From the NCBI RefSeq assembly GCF_001887775.1, contig NZ_CP015519.1:992001-1056000 (forward strand): 64,000 nucleotides of DNA. Reading direction: 5' to 3'. The stretch comes from Syntrophotalea acetylenivorans. Lineage in GTDB: Bacteria > Desulfobacterota > Desulfuromonadia > Desulfuromonadales > Syntrophotaleaceae. The stretch's first letter is position 1. Each line of letters opens with the position of its first letter. Of this stretch, positions 55,052 to 62,551 are shown in pieces. A program made the position numbers and the translations under genes. The notes under the pieces are model-generated. The model saw nothing but the letters and a program-made list of their open reading frames with translations. It made no database searches and had not been told where the DNA came from.

Positions 55052-55751
55052 TGTGGCCCCCTCCGTAACTTAATTGGAAAAAGGTTAAAACCAAACGGGT
55101 CAACCCTGACTCACGACATACAACAAAAAGACGCCCCGATCCAGGGGGCAAAAACACCTTAGGCAACCTGCCATAATTTCCTCATCTTTTTCGTCCCGCC
55201 CTAAGCACTAGAAACGATAGGCAGATAAACTACCATATCATCGGACAATTGTAGGCAGTGCTCAACTTTCACCAGTAAATCGTTGTGATTAGTGTTTAAG
55301 TTTGATATTCACGGTGTCGGATTTTGTAAGTTTCTTCGTCGATGGGCTATTGTCTAAAATGTCTATTGGCCAAAGCTGCATGATTGAGTAAAAAGAAGAT
55401 GGAAGGATGTCAAAATCACGCCTCATTGCACACGACAGTTTCAAGTATCAAAACTATGGAGTTCTGGCGGTTGCCAAGGTCTAGAACCAGTAGCCTCCAC
55501 CTGGGGTCACAAATATTGCCTCAAAATTAGTGCAAAAGTCCCAGGGAGTTCTTAACGAGTGTCGGGCATTGGTCATAATTGGTAGGCGTCTTAAATTTTG
55601 TCTTACGGGATTTCGGCAATCACCCTAAAGTCTATTTCCAGCCTTTTTGCCAATCCTGAAATGCGAGAAACCCCGCCTGGCGATCCGGACGGGGTTTCAG
55701 TGTTTCAGAACTAGTTATAAATAAGCCGTTATGGGGGATTTATCTGGGCCA
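55052..55751. other. gene-free stretch with terminator
   Basis: 700 bases without a supported gene. A hairpin GAAACCCCG (55667-55675) with CGGGGTTTC (55690-55698) looks like a terminator. Otherwise nothing recognised. Confidence 0.45.
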
Positions 55752-55962
55752 TCAAAACTTCCTTTTACGCGAAACAAAAATGCCATCCCTCTCAATGCGC
55801 TCATTGTAGTCATCGATTGCGATTGTTCTCCTCAAGCCACTTTTTATCTTCTTCGATCATTTCAAGCAGATCGTCTATCGGCTCAGAACGCCCGGCCTTG
55901 ACGTCTTCCATCGCCTGAATGGTCTTGAGATCAGCATTTTTTTCGCAGTCTGTTTTTACCAT
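55752..55962 (-). pseudogene. mosaic antitoxin-like gene, frameshifted
   Basis: From the ATG at 55962 (after GGAGG), one frame gives 50 residues: MVKTDCEKNADLKTIQAMED, then SEPIDDLLEMIEEDKKWLEENN, ending in a stop at 55810. In another frame the sequence continues AIDDYNERIERDGIFVSRKR to a stop at 55752. That tail matches the CcdA-like C terminus of the protein at 60129-60554 (AIDDYNEHIKKDGVFGSRKR), also at DNA level. The N-terminal half matches the protein at 59673-59927 (SEPIDDLL.MI..DK). So the gene combines parts of two neighbours and carries a frameshift near 55825. The short in-frame product may still be made. Confidence 0.72.
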
Positions 55963-56373
55963 CGCTGCCTCCTTCGGGTGCGGACTTTCCATGGCAAATT
56001 CTACCATCCCTAGCGCTTGCGGCGCCACACATAATCTCTCGCCTCCTTGGGGGAAACCCTTGTCGAAAAATTATAATTTTGCATTGTAGCGTTGCTATGT
56101 TTTTGCGGTGCGCTGCGGCCTTAAAGTTCCGCAACCAACTGAATAAAAGACTAAATGCCCCCCACACAGCCGAGTGAACGCTAGGGCAAAAAACAGCTTC
56201 AAGCCAGCATGCCTTCCCTATATCTCCTCATTTATAAGAAAAGCCCCCGGTCCGGAGATCGAGGGCTTTTGGTGTCTTATGGATGGTGACTTGTGAGACA
56301 TCTCTTGGTGGGGTGGTTCTTTTTGGATAACCAGCCGAGATTCCGCTAAATGTATAGAGAGAATATTTTCAGA
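55963..56373. other. gene-free stretch with terminator
   Basis: 411 bases without a supported gene. A hairpin at 56239-56270 (AAAAGCCCCCGG...GAGGGCTTTT) may end the ars transcript from the minus strand or a + strand transcript. Confidence 0.5.
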
Positions 56374-56748
56374 TCAGCAGCAGTCGGTACCGCAACAGCA
56401 CGAACCAGCTTTGTTCTTTTTGCCAAACGCTACATCAATCCTCTCGCGCTTCATAATAGCCTGAAGTTGCTCATTGCTCGGATACTTCCCTTTAGCGACC
56501 ATCTCTCTATCAATAAACACCAGTGGCAGGCACTCCGGACCTTCGTTTTTCAGTAAATCTGCCACGACTGAATTAGCGACAAAGGCTTGTGGAGCGGATG
56601 AGAGCCCGAAACGATCCACCTTCACTTTCGCAGCCTGTTTTTCAATCTGACGCAATACCTCTTGCATCCTCACGAGTTCGGGATCAACGCTTGGTCCGCA
56701 GACTCCGGTAGAACAGCACATGGCGGGGTCGTAGATTTCTATTTTCAT
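56374..56748 (-). CDS. arsD: arsenic metallochaperone ArsD
   Basis: Protein of 124 residues that hands As(III)/Sb(III) to ArsA. The metal-binding cysteines are Cys11, Cys12 and Cys17 in AMCCSTGVCGPS; the end SCCCGTDCC gives the extra vicinal pairs seen in many ArsD. The rest has the thioredoxin-like fold (PLVFIDREMVAKGKYPSNEQ). It is the last gene of the arsR-arsA-arsD set on the minus strand. No ArsB or Acr3 permease follows, which is odd. Confidence 0.92.
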   Translation of the reverse strand: MKIEIYDPAMCCSTGVCGPSVDPELVRMQEVLRQIEKQAAKVKVDRFGLSSAPQAFVANSVVADLLKNEGPECLPLVFIDREMVAKGKYPSNEQLQAIMKRERIDVAFGKKNKAGSCCCGTDCC

Positions 56749-56797
56749 TAATTCACTCCTTTGTGGTTTGCCGTTTATGTGTACATCCGCAGAATCA

Positions 56798-58525
56798 TTA
56801 TCGGTCCTTTGTCGGCTCGTCCTGCCAGGGAATGAGGAAGGTTGGCAGTCCCTCGCAAATCACCTCGTCAATATACCGAAATTCTCTTGCACGGCGTTGA
56901 TCAAGAATCGGATCAGTGACCTGGAGTGGTGCCAGGCTCTGGTTGATGATCCAGCCCGCCGGCTCGATCTCGGCTCGGCGCAGGTCCGCCTGAAGCGCAA
57001 GCGCCTCATGTACCGGTGTCCTCTCCGGCAGCGTTACCAGAAAAACCTTGGTGTATGCAGGATCTTTCAAGCGTGGCAGAAGCTGCCGCACCGCCTCGGG
57101 TATGTCACTAAGGGAACGTGACACCTCCCGGTGATACGACTCTGAGGCATCCAAAAGCAGCAGCGTGTGGCCGGTGGGGGCGGTGTCAACCACCACGAAG
57201 CGATCGGTCCCCTGATCAACGATTTTTGCAAATGCCCGGAAAACAGCGATTTCCGCCGTACAGGGTGAACGCAGATCTTCCTCCATCAGTGCCAGTGCAT
57301 CACCGTCCAGATCGGCCCCGGCCGTAGCAAGAACTTCATTTCGATAAGCTTCGGTTTCAGCTTCAGGGTCAACACAGCTTATCTGCATTCCCTCTGGCGT
57401 TTCTCCCAGGGTCAGAGCGACGTGTGCCGCCGGATCGGTGGTCGTCAGATGCACATTTTTGCCACGCGCGGCCAAGGCTTTGGCAATGTTAACCGCCTGG
57501 GTGGTTTTTCCAACACCCCCTTTGCCCATGGTCATAATCACCCCACCGGACATAGATTCCAGTGTGTTGAGAAGAGTACCCAGAGAAGCTGGCAGAGGGG
57601 TAGCTTTTGCGCCGCTTCTGGTGGAGGGCACGCTGCTATCCTGTGAAAAGAACCCTCGCAACGCCGGGACGCCGACCAATTCGGTCCCACGCAATGGCAG
57701 CTCGGTTTGTGGCAGCAGGGTCAGGGCCTGAGGTATTTCCGCAAGCGCCTTCATGCTTCTATCCCGCAGGGTAACAGCGACGGCATCGCTGGCATCCGTC
57801 AACTGCAGTACGCCGTTAATCACCAGGTGCTGATTTGTAACCCCGAGTTTCTGCAGTTCGGCCGATGCACGAGCCGCTTCCGCTAATGGGACAACGTCCG
57901 GTCGGCTGACCACAACCACCAGGGTTTGTGTTGCATCCCCGAGGGAACGACGGGTGTTCTCATAGAGCTGGTGCTGAGTCTTCAAGCCGGCCAGCGGTCC
58001 AAGACAGGAGGTGCCCCCCACATTTGTATCGATGAAGTCGTCCCATGCGGCTGGCAGTGAAAGAAGGCGCAAGGTGTGGCCAGTGGGGGCCGTGTCGAAA
58101 ACGATATGATCGAAACGATCCGCGGTTTCCGGATCCCCCATCAGGGTGGCGAACTCGTTAAAAGCGGCGATTTCCACCGTGCAGGCGCCGGAGAGCTGTT
58201 CTTCCATGCTACGCAGGGCGGCTTCCGGCAGTACGCCGCGATAGGGGCCGACCATCTTTTCCCTATAGGCAGCAGCAGCCTCCACCGGGTCGACGTTCGA
58301 CGCAAAGAGGCCAGCGACGCCCGGCACCGGGATCGGTTCAGCAGACAGAGGCAAGTCCAGCACCTCATCAAGATTGGAAGCCGGATCGGTACTGACCAAC
58401 AGCACCCGCTTGCCGCTATCGGCCAAGGCAATGGCGGTTGCTGCCGAGATTGTCGTTTTACCTACACCGCCCTTGCCGGTGAAGAAAAAGTTCTTGGGGG
58501 AATTTGCAAAAAGGCCTTGTGGCAT
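56798..58525 (-). CDS. arsA: arsenical pump ATPase ArsA
   Basis: Cytoplasmic ATPase of 575 residues, two homologous halves. Each has a P-loop (TGKGGVGKTTISAATA, near residue 18; MGKGGVGKTTQAVN, near residue 335) and a signature (VFDTAPTGHTLRLLSLP; VVDTAPTGHTLLLLDAS). The metal-site Cys are in SGACTVEIAAFNEF and RSPCTAEIAVFRAF. It should energise an As(III) efflux channel; no such channel is in the window. I took the ATG at 58525 (MPQGLFANSP), with AAAGGA upstream; a longer start at 58546 is possible. The ArsR-type operator at 58601-58620 lies just upstream. Confidence 0.94.
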   Translation of the reverse strand: MPQGLFANSPKNFFFTGKGGVGKTTISAATAIALADSGKRVLLVSTDPASNLDEVLDLPLSAEPIPVPGVAGLFASNVDPVEAAAAYREKMVGPYRGVLPEAALRSMEEQLSGACTVEIAAFNEFATLMGDPETADRFDHIVFDTAPTGHTLRLLSLPAAWDDFIDTNVGGTSCLGPLAGLKTQHQLYENTRRSLGDATQTLVVVVSRPDVVPLAEAARASAELQKLGVTNQHLVINGVLQLTDASDAVAVTLRDRSMKALAEIPQALTLLPQTELPLRGTELVGVPALRGFFSQDSSVPSTRSGAKATPLPASLGTLLNTLESMSGGVIMTMGKGGVGKTTQAVNIAKALAARGKNVHLTTTDPAAHVALTLGETPEGMQISCVDPEAETEAYRNEVLATAGADLDGDALALMEEDLRSPCTAEIAVFRAFAKIVDQGTDRFVVVDTAPTGHTLLLLDASESYHREVSRSLSDIPEAVRQLLPRLKDPAYTKVFLVTLPERTPVHEALALQADLRRAEIEPAGWIINQSLAPLQVTDPILDQRRAREFRYIDEVICEGLPTFLIPWQDEPTKDR

Positions 58526-58600
58526 ATCGTTAGTTCCTTTGTTCAAGAAGAGAGAGCTGTTGTGGTAGCTGAGAAGAAATATTCCTCATGCTGTCTCCCT

Positions 58601-58620
58601 ATATCTGCCTTGGCAGATAT
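58601..58620. promoter_or_regulatory. ArsR-type operator upstream of arsA
   Basis: Near-perfect palindrome ATATCTGCCTTGGCAGATAT: arms ATATCTG and CAGATAT separated by six bases. The same half-site and spacing appear before arsR at 58985-59004. It lies between the arsR stop and the arsA start, so arsA probably has its own ArsR-controlled promoter. Confidence 0.75.
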
Positions 58621-58635
58621 GTTAGGTAAATTTTT

Positions 58636-58974
58636 TTAGGAGCAGTTTTTGTCTCTGCTAGGTTCCAATAGGCGTTGACGATTGTTGGCTACCTCGGCAG
58701 ATTCCTTTAGGCTATTTCTCAGGAAAGGCTCTATCTCCTGCATGAGGTGATTGCTGCGGTTGATGGAGTAGTAGTTCCAGAGTCCTTCGCGGCGATCGAT
58801 GACGATTGCAAATTTTTTCAGATAGGCAAGATGTCGGGATACTTTTGATTGCGGAAGATGGAGCGCCGCGATTATGTCACAGACACAGAGCTCCCCTTCA
58901 GCGTAAAGGAGCATAAGAATCCCCAGACGGGTTTCGTCAGCGAGGGCTCTAAAAAGTTGGACATGATTTTTCAT
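58636..58974 (-). CDS. arsR: ArsR-family metalloregulator
   Basis: Winged-helix repressor of 112 residues that should leave DNA on binding As(III). The metal Cys pair is in ELCVCDIIAALHLPQSKVSR, where the Cys lie at the start of the recognition helix as in ArsR. Other ArsR strings: FRALADETRLGILMLLYAEG. I took the ATG at 58974 (MKNHVQLF); the open frame upstream runs into the operator. No strong ribosome binding site is visible, so leaderless translation is possible. Confidence 0.88.
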   Translation of the reverse strand: MKNHVQLFRALADETRLGILMLLYAEGELCVCDIIAALHLPQSKVSRHLAYLKKFAIVIDRREGLWNYYSINRSNHLMQEIEPFLRNSLKESAEVANNRQRLLEPSRDKNCS

Positions 58975-58980
58975 ATCAAA

Positions 58981-59008
58981 GACTATATCTGCATGGACAG
59001 ATATAGTC
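58981..59008. promoter_or_regulatory. ArsR-type operator upstream of arsR
   Basis: Perfect inverted repeat with 11-base arms GACTATATCTG (58981-58991) and CAGATATAGTC (58998-59008), six-base centre. It shares ATATCTG-n6-CAGATAT with the site at 58601-58620. It suggests autoregulation of arsR. Confidence 0.78.
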
Positions 59009-59672
59009 AAGAAGTAAGATCATGAAAGCCTAAGGCTTTGGAAAGGGAATGACTAGGTGGACCTGCTCCCCGGACCCGTAGCCATCGGGACTCTCAATGG
59101 GATGCCTTGCCCAGTGCCCTAAAGAAGCACGAGCCGACCATTCTCGAAGGTATCAGCAGCGCTTGGTAACGGTCACGTCCGGCGGCTCGGATTGGCCGTA
59201 TGATAAATTTCACAAATCCTCAATTTCAAGACGGCAGCCGCCATACAAAAACGGCCCGCCAGGAATCCTGGCAAAGCCGTCTTGTTTTATGTCTCAGAAT
59301 GATTTCAGGCTGACCACGGGCTACTTTTTTGCGTTTCTCAATAGCCCTAACAAATAGGAAAGCCAAACTTATTACACTCCCCCACCCTACAGCATCCCCA
59401 TGTCAAACAAATTGTCTTAAATTCTGGTACTGGGTCACCTCAGGATTTATAAGACATAAAATTACGAATCCCAACTTTGCTCCGAAAGATGGGGTTCAAC
59501 AACCAATCTGGGTGTATTTCAGCGTTTACACCAGTGAACAACCAAAACTCTAAATCAAGAAATGAAAAAAACCGATAAATGGTAGCCTGTGGTATCATCT
59601 TTAAAAAGTCTTATCGACATTGTCAGGGATGGTAAGATTGACCATGGGGATCCGCCCCAGAAGGAGGTGTAG
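59009..59672. other. gene-free stretch
   Basis: 664 bases without a supported gene. A compound hairpin at 59247-59283 (ACGGC..GCCAGGAATCCTGGC..GCCGT) looks like a terminator. Nothing else seen. Confidence 0.45.
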
Positions 59673-59927
59673 ATGGCAGACTCGAATCATGAGAGACCGG
59701 CTGACCGCATGACGCTGCAGTCGCTGCGAGAGGTCGCAGAGGGGCTTTCTGAGCCAATCGACGATCTGCTCCTGATGATCGACAAAGACAAAAACGAATC
59801 TGTTGGCCGAGGCTGGCATGAGATTCATTCTGGCCAAGGTGAGGTCGTGGCCGAGGATGATGACTTTTTCGAGTCTGTCACCAATGAAATCCGAAAGCGG
59901 CCAGGCCATGGATCGGGCGGTGATTAG
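59673..59927 (+). CDS. small antitoxin-like protein
   Basis: Protein of 84 residues, not firmly assigned. The strong site AAGGAGG precedes the ATG. It has LQSLREVAEGLSEPIDDLLL and then MIDKDKNESVGRGW; the SEPIDDLL.MI..DK part is shared with the frameshifted gene at 55752-55962. The layout (short helix pair, acidic tail) resembles RelB/StbD-type antitoxins, but no toxin gene is next to it. Its 3' end overlaps the end of the opposite gene at 59924-60100 by four bases. Confidence 0.5.
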   Translation: MADSNHERPADRMTLQSLREVAEGLSEPIDDLLLMIDKDKNESVGRGWHEIHSGQGEVVAEDDDFFESVTNEIRKRPGHGSGGD

Positions 59928-60100
59928 CCCTGCCGCTTGCCCAGCCGCTCCATGTAGTCGCGGACAGCGGCCAGCAGTTTGTCGTTCGGTGCCGGCGGGT
60001 TCTCGATCGCGTCAAAAAACCTTTCAGCGTCTTCTGCGCTTAGTCGAATAGTAGACTCCAGCGAGGCCACGGTGCCATTTTTGGGCTTGGAAAGTTTCAT
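59924..60100 (-). CDS. 58-residue DUF1778/TacA-like antitoxin-type protein
   Basis: Small gene with a strong ribosome binding site (GGAGGTGG) eight bases before the ATG at 60100. The product has STIRLSAEDAERFFDAIENP and ends PAPNDKLLAAVRDYMERLGK. The 'RLSAEDAERF..A.ENPP.PN..L' string is that of DUF1778/TacA-type antitoxins, though the usual ribbon-helix-helix is shortened. It lies 28 bases after the CcdA-like gene and is probably cotranscribed with it. No GNAT (TacT) toxin is adjacent. Confidence 0.68.
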   Translation of the reverse strand: MKLSKPKNGTVASLESTIRLSAEDAERFFDAIENPPAPNDKLLAAVRDYMERLGKRQG

Positions 60101-60128
60101 GACCCACCTCCGGAGGGTTTGTTAATCA

Positions 60129-60554
60129 TCAAAACCGTCTTTTGCGGGAACCGAAAACACCATCTTTCTTGATATGCTCATTGTAGTCGTCGATCGCGCC
60201 TTTGTTTTCCTCAAGCCAGCGCTCTTCAAGCTTCTCACTCTCTTCATCAAGCTCACGATTGATTCTTTCGAGCGAATACTCAGCGAAGCCACTTTCCTCA
60301 CCCTTTATAAGCGTCTTGCGCAAGGCCTCTTTTTTGGCAACATCCTGAAGGATGATCGATGCGAGCTTTGTCATCCCTTCATCCCTGACATGCAGCACCT
60401 CACCTTTCGTAACTTCTGACCTCTCAAGGTCTTCAGCAATGTATCGATAGACACGCAAAGAGTTTTGGCTATCTCCATCCGGTGACTTAGCATTGTAGCC
60501 GGAAACACGTAGGATCTCTCTGTAATTAATTTTGATGCTGATGGAAAAAGGCAT
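60129..60554 (-). CDS. CcdA-like antitoxin-type protein
   Basis: Protein of 141 residues. The C terminus (WLEENKGAIDDYNEHIKKDG, then VFGSRKRRF) matches the CcdA antitoxin tail (toxin-neutralising region). The middle has LIKGEESGFAEYSLERINRE, which resembles the end of ParD-type ribbon-helix-helix antitoxins. The N-terminal SISIKINYREILRVSGYNAK is not recognised and the protein is longer than CcdA. A CAGGAG site precedes the ATG at 60554, and a double dyad operator (60581-60607) lies upstream, typical of autoregulated antitoxins. No CcdB or RelE-like toxin was found. Confidence 0.6.
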   Translation of the reverse strand: MPFSISIKINYREILRVSGYNAKSPDGDSQNSLRVYRYIAEDLERSEVTKGEVLHVRDEGMTKLASIILQDVAKKEALRKTLIKGEESGFAEYSLERINRELDEESEKLEERWLEENKGAIDDYNEHIKKDGVFGSRKRRF

Positions 60555-60580
60555 AACGTCACTCCTGACAGGGCCAATTA

Positions 60581-60607
60581 TAGTAATTACTATTATAGTG
60601 ATTACTA
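60581..60607. promoter_or_regulatory. double dyad operator upstream of the CcdA-like gene
   Basis: Two adjacent 12-base palindromes, TAGTAATTACTA (60581-60592) and TAGTGATTACTA (60596-60607), spaced by three bases. They lie 27-53 bases before the CcdA-like start and look like the operator of a toxin-antitoxin operon. Confidence 0.75.
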
Positions 60608-60664
60608 TAATAAAGCTCGGTAATACCTAAGTCGTCACTCCACCAATTCGACCCCACTGAAGAA

Positions 60665-60925
60665 TTATGTTTTTTCGATACCAGAGCAATCATGCTCCTC
60701 GACAGCAGCGCCCTCCGCCTTGACAGTGACACAACAATTGCAGTTATCGAAATTTCTGCAGCGAAAAAACAGCTCGACCACCTCAGGAATTACGTCAAAA
60801 TCAAACGCAGGAACTACCACGGTCATCGTTGCGCCGCATCGAGGGCAGAGGAAATTTCCGGGGCGATAGTCACTCCGCTGTTGCTCTGGCCTGCGAGGCC
60901 ACTTCGCTATCCCCGTTTTTCTCAT
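60665..60925 (-). CDS. small zinc-ribbon-like protein
   Basis: Protein of 86 residues. CPRCGATMTVVV and then FFRCRNFDNCNCCVTV give a Cys pattern like the Ogr/Delta phage activator zinc ribbon (CxxCG then C-x-N-x-x-C-x-C). This may be a phage- or element-type regulator. The N terminus is Arg/Pro-rich and the start is unsure; I kept the first in-frame ATG. It stands between the antitoxin group and another small gene. Confidence 0.52.
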   Translation of the reverse strand: MRKTGIAKWPRRPEQQRSDYRPGNFLCPRCGATMTVVVPAFDFDVIPEVVELFFRCRNFDNCNCCVTVKAEGAAVEEHDCSGIEKT

Positions 60926-60943
60926 TGAGCCCCCTTTCCAACT

Positions 60944-61261
60944 TCACTCAACCAACTCGTCTCCGACGACATACAAACGCCCCACGTCGGCAGACAGGAT
61001 CTGCTCCTTATGGTCGATCCAGGTTTTTTCAGCCAGAGCCTTGGCCTCCTTGTGGTTCTTAACAACACAATCAAATTCGAGACTTACAAGAAAAATATAT
61101 TCATCTTCGGGTATTTCCGGGTCGTCGGCGTCATCTAGATAAAAAAGCAACCAGGTGCGCTCATCACCGCCCTTCCAATAACAGTAGATGGTCGCATTAT
61201 CCAAAGCAAAAGTAGCACAAAGATAATCTGGCAGATGTTTTATCGGAGTAGTTTTGGCCAT
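60944..61261 (-). CDS. hypothetical protein
   Basis: Protein of 105 residues, not recognised. Acidic and aromatic strings such as FALDNATIYCYWKGGDERTW and LFYLDDADDPEIPEDE; the end is LYVVGDELVE. It looks soluble with no signal peptide. It lies 18 bases upstream of the zinc-ribbon-like gene on the same strand and probably shares its transcript. An upstream GAGAAACC gives only a weak binding site. Confidence 0.5.
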   Translation of the reverse strand: MAKTTPIKHLPDYLCATFALDNATIYCYWKGGDERTWLLFYLDDADDPEIPEDEYIFLVSLEFDCVVKNHKEAKALAEKTWIDHKEQILSADVGRLYVVGDELVE

Positions 61262-61301
61262 GGTTTCTCCGTAGGCTTCCCCTCTCTGAGGGGTTATCTG
61301 T

Positions 61302-61556
61302 TTAGATTAAAAATTGTCGCGTTTCAATTGTAGAGCCCCTCTGATAAGGCCTATGGATGATAAGGCTTCCTGCTGGATAATGCGTTGTAACCGTTCCTCG
61401 AAAAAGAGTCATGAGGTTATCTCCTTCTGATAGCTGAGGCCTCTTTCTGCCCGCGACCTCAAAAATTCCTGGTAGCACAAAACCTTCCCCGGCGGTCGGG
61501 ATCGGCTCGGGACTGTCTGGAAAAAGACTTCCGATTTGTGCCCACAAGTCCAGCAT
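61302..61556 (-). CDS. hypothetical protein, low support
   Basis: Open frame of 84 residues from an ATG at 61556 (MLDLWAQIGSLFPDSPEPIP). Some protein-like character (GFVLPGIFEVAGRKRP) but no recognisable motif and no good binding site. It may be real because it is collinear with the small genes downstream, or chance. Confidence 0.3.
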   Translation of the reverse strand: MLDLWAQIGSLFPDSPEPIPTAGEGFVLPGIFEVAGRKRPQLSEGDNLMTLFRGTVTTHYPAGSLIIHRPYQRGSTIETRQFLI

Positions 61557-62551
61557 AGCCGACCCGCAAGTATCTTGCAAGTGCCGGTTTTTGTAGCGGA
61601 ATTAACACTTTTGTTAGTTTTTATAGGTGGGTAATTTCCACACTATCTTGCGAGGGTTTCTAAGGGTGTTTCCCGCAATCTTGCTGAGTCGCAACGATAA
61701 AAGTTCAAATTTTTTTTAAAAATAGGAGCTATAGATAGTAGGCATGTAGAAAACAGAGGGGCGGTCATGTCGTGGGGTGTGTAGTAGAAATATTTTTTGT
61801 AGAGGGGCGATGGTTCAATCCATCTTGCTGCTCAATTAAGTTTTCAACGGGCAGTGAGACTTTTGATGTTCTTGAAATTCAAACCGAATTGGGGCTCCTC
61901 TTTGATTTTCAGGTTTCTTCGTGAGCAAGTTAATAATTAGGAGACAAATCGTAAGATTCCCCATCATTCCCACTGTTCGGTTCAACTGTATGCCAAGTAA
62001 AGAGTTTTACTTTCATTTTTCGACAGATATTTTGCTGGTTTGAGAAATAAAATCCCCTTTTTCTCGAAAGGTTATAGATTTTACCGAGTGAGGAGTTTTG
62101 CTTTCCCGAGCACCTAGTCGCTGTTTAAAAAAGTAAAGAGGTAATTCCCTCGCAAAATCAAGAGAACAGTACGTTCGTCTAAAACCGAGCAAGGTCCTTT
62201 TACACAGTCGTTGTGAATAAAAGACCTGCGCAAGACCCCTGTATTCTAACGCCCTTAAGGTCCCAATTCCTTAACCGACCTGTAACGAGCACAGGTTGTG
62301 ATTGAAGAACAAGAAATCATTTAATTAAGCGCGGAATCCGCTGAAAAGTATTTTCACGAAATCGAGAATTCAGCGCCGCCGAACAATATATTGTTGGCCG
62401 CTTTCCGGGGCCACAGGGAACGCCTGTAAAGCTACCATTCATCAAATGTAAGTGACTAAAAAACCCGGTTGTAAGATTCAGTAATTCAGACTTGACTAGG
62501 TGTCTAATTTGAAAATCAGAGCTGGGGTGAATAGCTTTCGGCTTTCTATCC
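61557..62551. other. long gene-free A/T-rich stretch beside the integrase
   Basis: 995 bases without a supported gene. A small hairpin (ACCTGT...ACAGGT, near 62277-62295) and repeated GAGTTTT(A/G)CTTTC blocks (near 62001 and 62091) are visible. A stretch near 61810 reads GGTTCAATCC but does not fold as a tRNA. It could hold an attachment site or promoter for the integrase; nothing firm. Confidence 0.45.

Noticed and set aside
55752-61556. A CcdB, RelE or GNAT toxin partner for the antitoxin-like genes
   Set aside because: None of the neighbouring small proteins has the fold signature of these toxins.
61800-61830. GGTTCAATCC sequence like a tRNA T-arm
   Set aside because: Loop is one base short and no acceptor or anticodon arm can be drawn around it.
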